Assembly: GCA_948567375.1 (NCBI GenBank)
Contig: OX419762.1
Coordinates: 46,729,034-46,793,033 of the forward strand
Origin: Lunularia cruciata
Lineage: Eukaryota; Streptophyta; Marchantiopsida; Lunulariales; Lunulariaceae
DNA length: 64,000 nucleotides
Reading direction: 5' to 3'
In this document: piece after piece, positions 33,675 through 43,490 of the stretch
How the letters are laid out: every line of letters starts with the position of its first letter
Position numbering within the stretch: position 1 is the stretch's first letter
Program-made: the position numbers and the translations under genes
The notes under the pieces: model-generated
Database searches by the model: none
What the model was told of the DNA's origin: nothing
Seen by the model: the letters and a program-made list of their open reading frames with translations, nothing else

Positions 33675-33816
33675 TGTATGTTATGTGGCTCTTGTGGTGA
33701 AGTTGCTACTATGTTAGTGTGTGATAAGTTGTTTGAGAGGATGGCACATGACATGTATAACTCATCCCCTCACAATGGTTCCTCAAGGACAGTGGTTATG
33801 TCCTAGATGTACTTGA
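33675..33816 (+). pseudogene. PHD-type zinc finger at the C-terminus of family B pol (one-base frameshift)
   Basis: PHD fingers bind zinc through C4HC3 and usually read histone H3 tails. Ligands: RCMLC, then MLVCD; after one extra base the other frame supplies the fourth Cys, WHMTC and WLCPRC. Spacing matches the copies at 3197-3331 and 52682-52816. The stop TGA lies two codons after the last Cys in all three. An unrelated zinc finger is possible in principle, but the ligand order, the Trp before the last Cys pair and the VPQGQW lead-in are those of PHD fingers. Confidence 0.8.
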
Positions 33817-33970
33817 CATATAGCTAGTTCATCCTTTATATGGTATAGATTGCAGATAGGCGACTAACGATGGGGCTTGATAGCACCTGGCCTCCTAATC
33901 TTTCCCATCATAGGGTATACCATATACTTGGAGTAGATGGCTATTTGGAGTTAGAGGGACCTAACCATCA

Positions 33971-33984
33971 GCTAGGGGGGCAAT
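33971..33984 (+). other. Polypurine tract of family B element
   Basis: GCTAGGGGGGCAAT directly precedes the LTR; the equivalent in the neighbouring unit is TTAGGGGGGCGAT at 52979-52991. About 155 bp separate it from the pol stop codon. Confidence 0.75.
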
Positions 33985-34537
33985 TTTGGCACTTTAGAGT
34001 TTATGTATGCCTTATCTGTGAATTGTGTTTCTAAAGTATATGATGTTGATAGTGATGTGTGTTGTGTAGCTATGTATATATACCCATGACAACTATCATG
34101 CCATTTGTAGTATCACACTAGATTGCTTGAACACTAGAGTTGCAATGATAGTGGTTAGAGGTATTTTAGTAGTTACTCGTAGACTACTTTCCTATTGTTA
34201 GATTTTGTGTTTGAAGTACTAACTACATGGTGGGGCCCACCATCACTTTGCACCATTTGCACCATTGGGTGTACCGTCAATGGGACCATTAGGGTTTGAG
34301 ACCTAGCTTGAGTCCAATGGGTATACTTTCAAAGTGTAGCTCTAGAGAGCTCACTTCTTTGATGTTGAGCTTTTGAGTTCCTGGTTATGGTGGATAGAGG
34401 TCAGCGAGCATCACCTGGATTTTCAAGTGGGTGTGTCTTGATGATGATTAGTGCCCAATTGTTGGCAAATTATAGAGTGAAAGATCAAGTATTGACCTGA
34501 TTGAGTGTGAGTCTAGTTGTGTAAACAAAATGATTAT
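33985..34537 (+). repeat. Family B 3' LTR (about 553 bp)
   Basis: It begins TTTGGCACTTTAGAG (ancestrally TGTGGCAC) after the polypurine tract. It matches 24812-25263 over its last 450 bp and 52993-53538 in full. The next LTR start follows at 34538 without an obvious host spacer. Confidence 0.8.
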
Positions 34538-34642
34538 TGTGCCGCTTTAGAGTTTATGTATGACTTATGTGTGAGTTGTGCTTCTATAGTGTAGGATGTT
34601 GACAGTGATGTATGTTGTGTAGCAATGTATATACGCACAACA
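34538..34642 (+). repeat. First ~105 bp of a family B LTR
   Basis: It begins TGTGCCGCTTTAGAG and ends at ACAAC, then jumps to methyltransferase sequence. The same 105-bp piece with the same end occurs at 3540-3643 and 53539-53642. Confidence 0.7.
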
Positions 34643-35983
34643 CGGATACTACAACATCTCATGGTTCATCAATCCATTTCTCCAACTTACATTTTAGAGA
34701 ACATCCCTTTGATGGGTGATTCTTGCACCCAAGTGGTGGCAAGTTGTAATACTCCGAGGACAAGAGAAGAGAGAAAACACAGATTGCACACTCAAACATT
34801 CGATGCCCCAAAGGAGCACCTTCTCTTTATTATATAGACAAAGAGGATCTCCTCCAAGGAAGCTCCACCATAGGATTAGGGACACAGATAGGTGACATGT
34901 CAGCAAGCTCCACCCTTGGATTACTTACTTGGATGGGTGAACTGTCTGGTCTAGGTCCTATCTGGTTGGTCAAACAAGCTTTGACCGGAGGGAATCTTTT
35001 AGGGAATCTTCCTATAGGAATCTCAGAATCACATGAGTAAGGTACCATTGGAAATCTCTCGACGAGACAAAGTAGGGGGAGGGAAGGCCAACCTTTTATC
35101 CGTTAGGGGGAATCTGCACATTTTCGAGGCCTAATTCATCCGTTTAGGCCTCCAAAATTGCCTTCAAAGATTTTAGGCATATTTTGGTTCCTACTCTATT
35201 ATTAGAAGTCCCCTTTTGGTGAAACCTCTTTCTGATCTGTTTAGTCCCTCATGTGTAACATCCTTCCAGATGTTACCAAACCAATTCTCACCTTTAAATC
35301 ATATGTCTAGGTATTGGTTCTAAGGTTCTTCAAGTTTATTTTGGTTTCTACCCTATTAGTAGAAGTAATCATTTGGTGATACTTCTATCTGATCTATTTT
35401 GACCATCATGTATAACATCATTCTAGATGTTACCAAACCAAATTTCACATCTAGATCATATGGCTAACCCTTGGTATTACACAAGTACACATCAAGTCCA
35501 TTCTTGGATGGGACCTATCGTGTTGTTTGATGCAGCTACAGTGGGATCACAAGCTCATCACCTTTGTCTCTAGTAGACAAACCTCTTACCTAGAGAGGTT
35601 CTATAATGCGCTTATGATAGGATTCAACAACCAGACCACATCATTGTTGATGACATCTTGGATGTTGGGCGTCAGTCTCAAATGGTAGTAGTGGCTGATA
35701 GGTCACCTATGGTAGTGGTGAACCTAGTTGGATAGCCCCAAAATGCTTTCCTACACTTATGAGTTTCCTAGGCTCTCATGCTTTTTGATAGTGGGGTCAT
35801 TGACTAGTTTGGGACTCATAGTTACAGCAATTGGTGGAGCCTAACATCAATGAGAGAGAGCGGATGATGGGATTTTGTAGCGGTATTGTCGTTGTTCCAA
35901 TATAGTGAGAGGTATTCAAGTGTTAGGTCATGCTATGGACCTGAAATATTTGACCTGGATTGTGAGCCTTGGCTTAGCAAAGC
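34643..35983 (+). pseudogene. Family B methyltransferase C-terminal half (interrupted by a solo LTR)
   Basis: YILENIPLMGDSCTQVVAS (motif VI, ENI at 34697-34705) breaks off at the family C LTR and continues at 35482 with VHSWMGPIVLFDAATVGSQAH and NLLPREVL. Next come DDILDVGRQSQM and the decayed motif X region, ending LSKA at 35983 where the family A LTR begins. Motif VI is better preserved here than in the copy at 30030, which confirms the ENI reading. Confidence 0.75.
34745..35481 (+). repeat. Family C solo LTR (737 bp) with perfect target duplication CAAGT
   Basis: The ends are TGTAATAC and GTATTACA, an 8-bp inverted pair with TG...CA. The flanks CAAGT (34740-34744 and 35482-35486) are identical. 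Removing the LTR and one repeat restores the uninterrupted sequence seen at 30070-30090. No internal region is present. Confidence 0.95.
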
Positions 35984-36647
35984 TATGAGCCGGCCAATCT
36001 CTCACTCAAGATGAACCTCTGATGGCTATTATGGTAGCGCACCATGGACTAAGAAGGCAAGGAATCCCAGCTCCATCATACTCCTCCAAGGCTAACATTC
36101 CAAGACTCAAGACATTGCTCACTAGAGAACTCAATGAGAGAGAGATAGTTGCAAATGAAAGGATGATGAGTACCTCCTCACCCCTAGTTTATATACTTGT
36201 GAAATAGTTACGCAACAAAGTTACTAATTACTAGAGTAACTCAAGTTACTAGGCTAAAAAACAAGTCAATCAAAAACTATAAAGGAATATCTATCCACAT
36301 GGGCATATTCCACTAAGTATGTGATCTTATCTTGACCCAACCACTAAGTCAAGGATTCCTTCACATGGGCTATCCTTGGACTATAGAAGAATCCAAAATG
36401 AAAAGGCTTGCGGGCCCAAGAGTTCTCAACTCTTTCCTCAAAGCCAAACACCTAGGAATAATACCAAGTCAATACATTAGAATAGTAGTGCTCATCTTTT
36501 CCATTTCCTCTAAAGTAAGGTCCCCATTATCTTAGCTATGACTAATGTAGAACCATCCCTTATCTCTATATAAATAATATCTCTCAAGTATTTGTAATAC
36601 TAAGCTAAATATCATAATACCACACATATGCAAAAATGTATGCTATA
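35984..36647 (-). repeat. 3' LTR of family A element
   Basis: It aligns with 1438-2129 in the same orientation, with long identical stretches such as GATGGCTATTATGGTAGCGC. Its element-5' end has drifted to TATAGCATAC beside the polypurine tract. Confidence 0.85.
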
Positions 36648-36660
36648 TTTACCCCCGGAC
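36648..36660 (-). other. Polypurine tract of family A element
   Basis: The minus strand reads GTCCGGGGGTAAA between the coding end and the LTR, matching 13331-13345. Confidence 0.7.
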
Positions 36661-36699
36661 TAAGTTTTCACTTTGTCCTCAAAGTGAAGGTCTCTCTAC

Positions 36700-38363
36700 C
36701 TTCTATGATACATTTTCAACTTATCATGGTCAATTCTATCAAATTGTCCTCCTCCCAACTCCTTGAGATCATAGGTGTAATTTCTTCACACCTTCTCCAT
36801 TATGAAAGTTCCAAAGTACTTAGGCAAAACCTTCTTTTGCCCTCTCATGAATCAACTAGAATCAAACAACATTACCCAATCACCTTCTTTGAAAGGCTCT
36901 ACCTTCTTCTTGCTTTGCCTCTTGTCATAGCTCTCTTTTTGTTTCCTTTGGGTTTGCTTCACTTGAACCATAGTAATTTCTCTTGCCTCTTCCAACTCCA
37001 TGAGTTGATCCTTCCTTGACTTCTCTACATCAACTCCTTGTTCTTTCTTCAATCTCCTATAGATGTTTTGGAAGGTAGGAAGATCAAAGTGAATAGGTAA
37101 GGTAGACTCAATAACATATACCAATTGAAGTGGAGAATATTCAATGGAATTCTTCATGGTTGTCATATACTCCCACAAAATTGCATGAATTCTCTTGTCC
37201 CAATGATGTTTATCCCCTTCTATTTCTGCATCTTTGGCCAACATCATGCAAAAGGTGTGATTGGTTCTCTCTGCCAAGCCATTGGAATTTGGCTTATAGG
37301 ATGTAGTTACTCTATGTGTGATAGAGAAATGTCGTAGCATGGCTGTAGTGATGTTTCCTATAAAATCTCCTGCTCTACTAAAAACCAACTCTAAAGGGCA
37401 TCCAAACCTAGTGATAATGCGTTCATAAAGAAATCTACCATCTTCATCTTCATTCTTGTCCCTCAATGGTCTAGCCTCAACCCACTTGGTAATTAGTAAC
37501 TACTACAATGTACCGATTGTTCCTCGGGGTTCAATTGAGAGGACCTACAAAATCAATCCCACTTCTCAAAAGGTCCTAGCAATGGAATTGATCTAAGTGG
37601 TGGAATGGATGTAGACTTTCTAGTAAAATCTTGACAAACATGACAAGTTTTGCAATAATCAACACAATCCTTGAAAATCCCTCTCCAATGGTAACCTACA
37701 TCTAGAATCTTGAAAGTAGTCATCTTTCTTGCAAAGTGTCCTCCACACACTAAACGTTCATGAAACTCCTTTATGAGTAAGATAGAATCTTCCTTCCCCA
37801 CTACTCTTTGAAGTACACCATCTGCTCCTTGGTGAAAAAGAATATCCTCCACCATTGTGTAAGGTCTAGATCTTGTTGCAAGTGCCTTCATCTCCCTAAC
37901 ATGTATCCCTTCTGGATTGTTATCTCTTGTCACAAAATCCACAATCTCCTTATACTCCATTGGAACTCTTGAGTGATTGAGATTGTCATGAGCTCCTCAT
38001 CCAAGAAGGAATCATCCACTGGCTCATCTCCATCATGATCATAAGCCCTGGATAACAAATCAGCATTTGCATGTTTCTTTCCAATCCTATCCTCAATGGT
38101 GTAGGTATACTCACACAAGAGTATCATCCACTTTGCTAGCCTCCCTTCCACATTAGGCTTGTTGAAGATTTACTTCAAAGCCTTGTGATCTATGACAATT
38201 GTGGCTTTCCTTCCAATGAAGTAGTGTTTAAACTTTTTGAGACCAAAGATCACTACCAACCCTTCTCTCTCTATGACAAAGTAGTTCTTTTCTACTGAAT
38301 CCATCTGCCTACTAGCATAAGTTATTGGATGATCATGCCCATCTTGTTCTAATTGAATAAGAG
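36700..38363 (-). pseudogene. Family A pol 3' part: RNase H and integrase (broken)
   Basis: RNase H part: HPITYASRQM, REGLVVIFGLKKFKHYFIG, then KKHANADLLSRAYD (38363-37960). The zinc-binding part (37960-37553) has an H/H pair (EFHERLVCGGHFARK) and a CKTCHVC pair, an intact H2C2. A 204-codon frame (37466-36852) covers most of the core, with TSYKPNSNGLAER carrying the catalytic Glu. The block that should carry the second Asp reads FSRAGDF, so that Asp is lost. The C-terminal part ends VEPFKEGDWVMLFDS. At least four frame changes separate the domains. Confidence 0.85.
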
Positions 38364-40917
38364 TGATCGGGAAGCTAGGGAAAAGGCAGAAAAGAAGGAG
38401 AGTGAAGGATCAAAGGGAAAAGGGGAGTTGGGGTTTTTATGCAGGAGGTGATAATTAGGATTGGCTCTCAAAGTGTGATATGGACAGCGGGAACACTCAA
38501 GTAGAAAGTCTGAACTGGATAGTGAGAGAAAATTTGAGAGAGAAAGTGGATAGGATAGGGCATTGAGGAAATTGAAAGAGAGATATGAAGGACTTTTGAG
38601 AAGAGAGAAGTTGAGGAATAAGGAATGAAGGAGAGAAAATAAAAAGGGAAAGTTTGGGAAACAAGAAGGAGACACGAAGGATTCTTGAGAGGACAAGAGA
38701 CAAGAAGATATATTTTTAAAGGAAAGGGTTTGTGAAGCATTGAGAGAAATTTGAGTGACAGAGAAGCATCTGATGGAAGAAATCAGGAGAGATAAGAGGA
38801 CAGAAAATAAGAGAAGGTTTGGGAGGAATCAAAGGGAATAACAGAGGAGAGGGTTTTGAGGATTTGAAGGAGAGAACTGGACAGAAAGAAAGGAAAAAAT
38901 GGAGATCAAGAGAGGAGGTCTTGAGAAAACAAAGTTGAGAGAAATTCAGGAGAGCTCACAAGGGGATTTGAGAAGGTCTACTGTTGAGCTGTGAGACCCA
39001 TGTGACTGGCGGCGCTATGATAGTTTGAGGAAGGCTCTATGGGCAAGGCTATGATGAGATTATTTGCAGTTCAAACTCCACAGAAGCTTGGATCTTTGAC
39101 ATTGCTGTTATGTTCACTCGTTAGGGGCTTCAATTGCATTATTTAGTTTTGACTTTCAGTTTCAAAGAGTGGGGACTGTTTCTACAATCCTTCATTGTGG
39201 TAGTGCCATGGCAGTCCACGCTCTTCTTTGACTGTACATGGAATCCTTTCTCCATTTTCTAAAATTGTAGAGACTGATCCCAACCCTTGCAAAGGGAGCT
39301 GCTAGTTGTAGACACCAATATGGAATAGCTTGAGAAGATGTTATGTGGGCAAAGAAAAGATCCCGCAAGAATTTCTTCCAAAGAATAAATAGTCAAGGGC
39401 CAACAAAAAGGTTAGAGTTCTTTGGCTGTTTTTGATACACTATAGTTGGTGGGAAAATCTAAGGCAAGGAAAGGAAATTGGAAGTCAAAAGCAAAATCAA
39501 AAGGCCAGAGAATAAATTGGTAGAGAGGAAGGATTGTGTGAGCTTTTAGGGAATGAAGATATTGTGGAAGAGTTTAGGAATCTTTTGTAGTGACAAGGGA
39601 TATATCAAAGGAGGTTTAGAGAAAGAAGAGATTGGAAGAGTTCAGGGGAACCTTTTGCATGACAAAGGAAGTATCAATGGAGTTTTCGAGTGACAAAGAA
39701 GGTCAAAGGAATTTGTTTGGGTGACAGAAGACATAAACTATTGAAAGGAGAGAGGAATCAAAAGGGCAAAGGAAGGGGAAATTCTCAAAAGAGAAGAGTT
39801 TTGGCTTGGACATAGAGAAAAGAGGGAGATTTTTGAAGAGAGTGTCTTGTCAAAACAGAAGTGAAGAGTGAAAATTTGGAAGGGAAAGGGTTTAGCCAAG
39901 ATTGAAGTAAGGATAGATTAGTGAAAAAAAAGATCTCAAAGAGTTTTCCAAGACATTAGTGAAGGGGAAAATTTTGAAAGGAGTGTTGCAAGAAAGAGAA
40001 GAGAAGAAGACATAGAGAGAAGGATTTCTTGGACTGTACAAGAAGAGACTGAAGATAGGATTTTTCCAAGAGGATAAGTGTTTGCTGGCTATAGAGTAAA
40101 AGAAAATTTTGAAGGCAAGATTTGGCTGCAGAAGAACACTTTTGAGAGGGAAGGGCTGGACATGCAGGACTTTTCAAGAAGGAGATTTGGCTTGGCCTGA
40201 ATAGGGACATGGGAAACCTTCAAAGGACAGCAAGATTGCTGCTACATGAGACTTCTCTGAGTAGTGGTTTGGCGAATAGGGAGTTGTGTTGTGTGCTCAT
40301 AGCTCAGTTCAGCTTGATTATATTCTTCCTGCTTGATCAGTTGTAGAAGCTTGGGTGTGACATTATATGGTCCAAAACAGTTTGGTTTCTCCAAAGGTGT
40401 TTATAAATTGTAAAACTTGTCATTGTGATGAATGTTGTGCTGTGCAAAGTGACTGAATTTGGCTAATGAATTCCAAGAAGAGTGTTAGAGGAAACAAGAG
40501 ACTCTACTTTCAGAGCTTCCAGGCCAGCTTATCCAAGTGGATCAAATTGCTGATATGGTTGCACAGATCTGAGCCAACCACACAAATTGTGGCCTGTTCT
40601 GCAAACCCCACCAGACCAAACTGGTGCTACAAAACCCATCTAACTAGACAATACTATACCCAAGAATAATAGACCAAGAACAGTAGCTAATAACACGTGA
40701 AGGACAACATTAATTCACAATGCCAACCCAAATAGCCATTGAAAAGGGTCCGCACCAAGGAACAATTGTAGATAAATTGCCCAGCAAAAGGGTTGTTGTC
40801 ATTAGATCAAAGAATAGAGCCGGCGTTGGGAAAGCTTCCGAGTCATGGACAAAGACAGCAGCCTAAGCACAAGCATCTAGGTGCTCTGTGCACTCTTGAG
40901 ACCTTATGATTCCTGTG
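38364..40917 (+). other. Unidentified purine-rich block
   Basis: The plus strand is strongly AG-rich at 38370-38970 and 39340-40250, with words such as AGAGAGGAAG and GGAAAGG. The middle (39000-39330) and end (40250-40917) are mixed. The antisense frames at 38349-38740 and 39956-40210 are Ser/Leu/Phe-rich by-products of this composition. No domain or LTR pair was recognised. It lies between a truncated family A RNase H (after AAGAGT) and the family B integrase (from CAGCAAGCCTCC), so it may be part of another retroelement or a deletion scar filled with host DNA. Confidence 0.4.
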
Positions 40918-41369
40918 ACATCAGCAAGCCTCCTTAGTATCCCTTTCTCCTTACTTTCTACTCTATGGACAAGATACACATTTACTTGCAGTCATTCATC
41001 AAGATGCCATTGTAGTTTTGGACTTGGATGATCCAGATGTATGGATTAGCGCATGTTCTCAATGGGCAAAGATCTTTCAGAGAGTAATGTTGATGGCCTT
41101 TGAGAACTTAGCTATTGCTTAGCATAAGGATACCTTACACTATGCTACCATTCAAGGAGGTTATCAATCCTTGATTTGTCGATTTCATCTATGTGATTAT
41201 GTATATCTACAACAAATAGCACTAGTGTCACTTGATGTTTCTACAGGCCACACTATCTTGAGAGTTTATGAGGTTTTGCCATCTGAAGTACTTGTGTTAC
41301 AAGAACATGATGGTGTTGTTTGGAAGGATCATGTGCACAATTATGTGCCATGCCACCTCTCAAACATTG
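40918..41369 (+). pseudogene. Family B integrase C-terminal fragment
   Basis: It matches 33200-33640. From about 41090 the frame reads FENLAIA, YATIQGGYQSLICRF, then DYVYLQQ and TILRVYEVLPSEVLVLQEHD, ending at NIDG where family D element 1 is inserted. The continuation is at 52640. This copy is less decayed here than the others, with an 80-codon frame (41171-41413). Confidence 0.75.
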
Positions 41370-41875
41370 ATGGTTGTGGTATCCACATTTCTTATTTTCT
41401 TTTGTTTTGTTAGAGTTTTAAAGAAGTTAGTAAGAAATCCAAATTACAAAGGAAAGAATGTGTCTTCAGAGTAAACCTGAAGAAGTCTACTTTGGGTTGG
41501 AAAGTAGAAATACTTGGATGGGGTTACAAAGAGGCAAGTCCAAAGAAGGTCATCTTTGGACCAGGAAGCAAAGGCCAATACAAAGATGGTGTAACAACCT
41601 TTCTAAGTGGCAACAAAGTACACTTCAAGAAATGGTAGAGGTAGGAGAAGCATGCTTTGACAATGATAGGAAATCAACATGTAGAAGAAGGCTGAATCAA
41701 TTTTGAAATTGACCAAAGAATGACTGCACTTCGGGTAAATATAAAATTGCAATTACATAGGAGGAAATTGAGTATGTCAAGTAGATATCATATTACTCTA
41801 AGTAGTCATCCTGCAATAATGCGTGTCAAGAAGCCAATTGAGAGTGAAATTTTCCAAAGTCCATAAGGAATTAGA

Positions 41876-43490
41876 GTGTCATGTCTAGGAGAGGGAATAG
41901 TTTTTCAGTGCCAAAGAACTAGAGAGAAAATCATGGCAAAGAAGGTCAAGAACGCACTCATAGTAAGGAGTTTTGCAATTTGGAGGTTAGATGTCATAGC
42001 AAGAATTGAAGTCTTGAATAGACTTCAAATTACATTTTTAGCATGGAATTGGAATTTTAGTTTCCTAGGAGTCATGGCAAAGATAGCTGCCATCAATTGT
42101 GAGCAAGGCCCTAAAGTTAAAGAAGAGAGAAGAAATCCGGCTTGATGGACTGAGTCAAATTGGAGGTTAGTATTGGGGAAGGAAGTAGGAGAGGCAACTG
42201 GGATCACCTTCTATCAAAAGTGTGATGCTACAGAAGAGACTACAGAAATTCAAAATTTGTTCTTTGCTCCGCGTATGACTAATGGTTACAAAGTGGAGTC
42301 TTATAGGGACCCAATTAAATGAAGCATTGTAGGAGCAATAATGACCATGTTCAAACCCAAATGAACAACATATGTGAACATGCAGCAAGTAGTCTTCTTC
42401 CACTAAATGTTTGCAGGAGTGAAGGTGAATTGGACAAAGTGCTTCCACCAGCAAATGAGGCAGATGATGAACAATTGGAGAATTGATTCACCTCCACATT
42501 ATTTTTCACTGTTTGCAATACACTTCTACTTTGGGTTGAATTTGCTAATAATGGAAGAGAGGCATTGCATGGTGTCATATTTCCATCCTGACCTACAACA
42601 AGAAGCGTATGAAGAAGAGCAGCACTATATGTCACACCTACAAGCCAATGATGATCACTTCATCAAAATAGGACAGCAAGAGCGGGAAGAAGGAAGAAGT
42701 CTGAAGACAAAGAAGCAAATTAAACCCAAAGAGGAAGTATTGCCTCAAACCTAACGGAAGACCCAAAGACTTACTCTACGAGGTAAGAAGACAAAGGTGA
42801 AGAAGGAGACTTTGGAAACAAAGTCTGAAGGGGAGATAGAGTCCAAAGGATGAGACTTAGAAGAAGCAAAGCTCACACTACAAAGTGGGGAATTCGGAAG
42901 TGAGAGTGATGGTGAAGAGGAAGTTCAGCAATCGGCTAAAGTGGAAGAAGAAGAAGCCTTTCATGCAACGATTGACCAAATAGAGGGATGAGATAATTCC
43001 TATTTGGAACTAGTACTGGAGGAGATGGAGGCCGAGCCAAAGAAGGAAGATTGCAAGGGAGGTAGAGACAAGAAAGCCACAATGGAAGACCCGGTTGGGC
43101 CAAGTTCAGCCGGTAAGGAAGAAGGAGGCTGGACGCCATATTGCTCAAAGTACAAAGATCAAGACTTTGGGAGAAGGAGCCGGTGGAAGAAACAAAGTAC
43201 AAAGACATAGCCAAAGACAAAGAGAACTTTGGAGGAGTACAATATTTAATGCAGATTGTGACTCCATTGTTGGAGTTGTTGAGGGTGCAGCAGAAGGTAA
43301 TCCCGCAAGATCATATGAAGGTGATGAATGAGCTGCTGGTGGTGAAGTATCTACTAGACAAAGTGAAGGGATTGCAGGAAAGTGTAGCCCAAAGAGAAGA
43401 AGAAGTTGTGGAGCTTCGGGTGGATAAATTCTTGAAGAAGAAGGCTTTAAAGAATTTGCAAGAGAGTTTTGAGAAAAGGGGAAGAGAGAT
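41876..43490 (+). pseudogene. Family D protein, copy 1 (N-terminal part; continues at 50981-51849)
   Basis: I do not recognise this family. N-terminal blocks IWRLDV, ITFLAWN, TNWRLVLG-like, YKVESYRDP, PPHYFSLFAIHFYFGLNLL and MVSYFHPDL are shared with the copies at 46569-49159 (plus) and 44229-50434 (minus). After these comes a Lys/Glu-rich low-complexity part and then a long heptad-like coiled coil. The C-terminal part resumes after the nested insertion with RVDKKMLEVGDNVSIRLDLV and ends EEVDIGLE-stop at about 51849. Stops and shifts break it. Confidence 0.6.

Larger units (their letters stand above)
24812..34537 (+). mobile_element. Family B Ty3/gypsy element with methyltransferase and PHD finger, fullest copy
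   Basis: About 9.7 kb. The order is a 5' LTR lacking its first ~105 bp, a tRNA-Met-like primer-binding site, ~1.4 kb leader, gag with two CCHC knuckles, protease, DNMT3-like methyltransferase domain, RT, RNase H, integrase, PHD finger, polypurine tract and 3' LTR. Every domain has stops or shifts, so it cannot move by itself. A second unit starts directly at 34538 in the same orientation, making a head-to-tail array. The methyltransferase and PHD domains recur in the copy at 2130-5462 and in the neighbouring unit. Confidence 0.85.
35984..38363 (-). mobile_element. Family A element, 3' half
   Basis: On the minus strand the order is RNase H, integrase zinc part, integrase core and C-terminus, polypurine tract, 3' LTR. 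It is cut at 38363 inside RNase H. It is inserted at the end of the methyltransferase region of family B. Reading frames are better kept than at 9930-13276, so this copy is probably younger. Confidence 0.9.

Noticed and set aside
38349-38740. Long minus-strand frames rich in Ser, Leu and Phe
   Set aside because: They are the antisense of an AG-rich plus strand; several frames are open at once, which is a composition effect.
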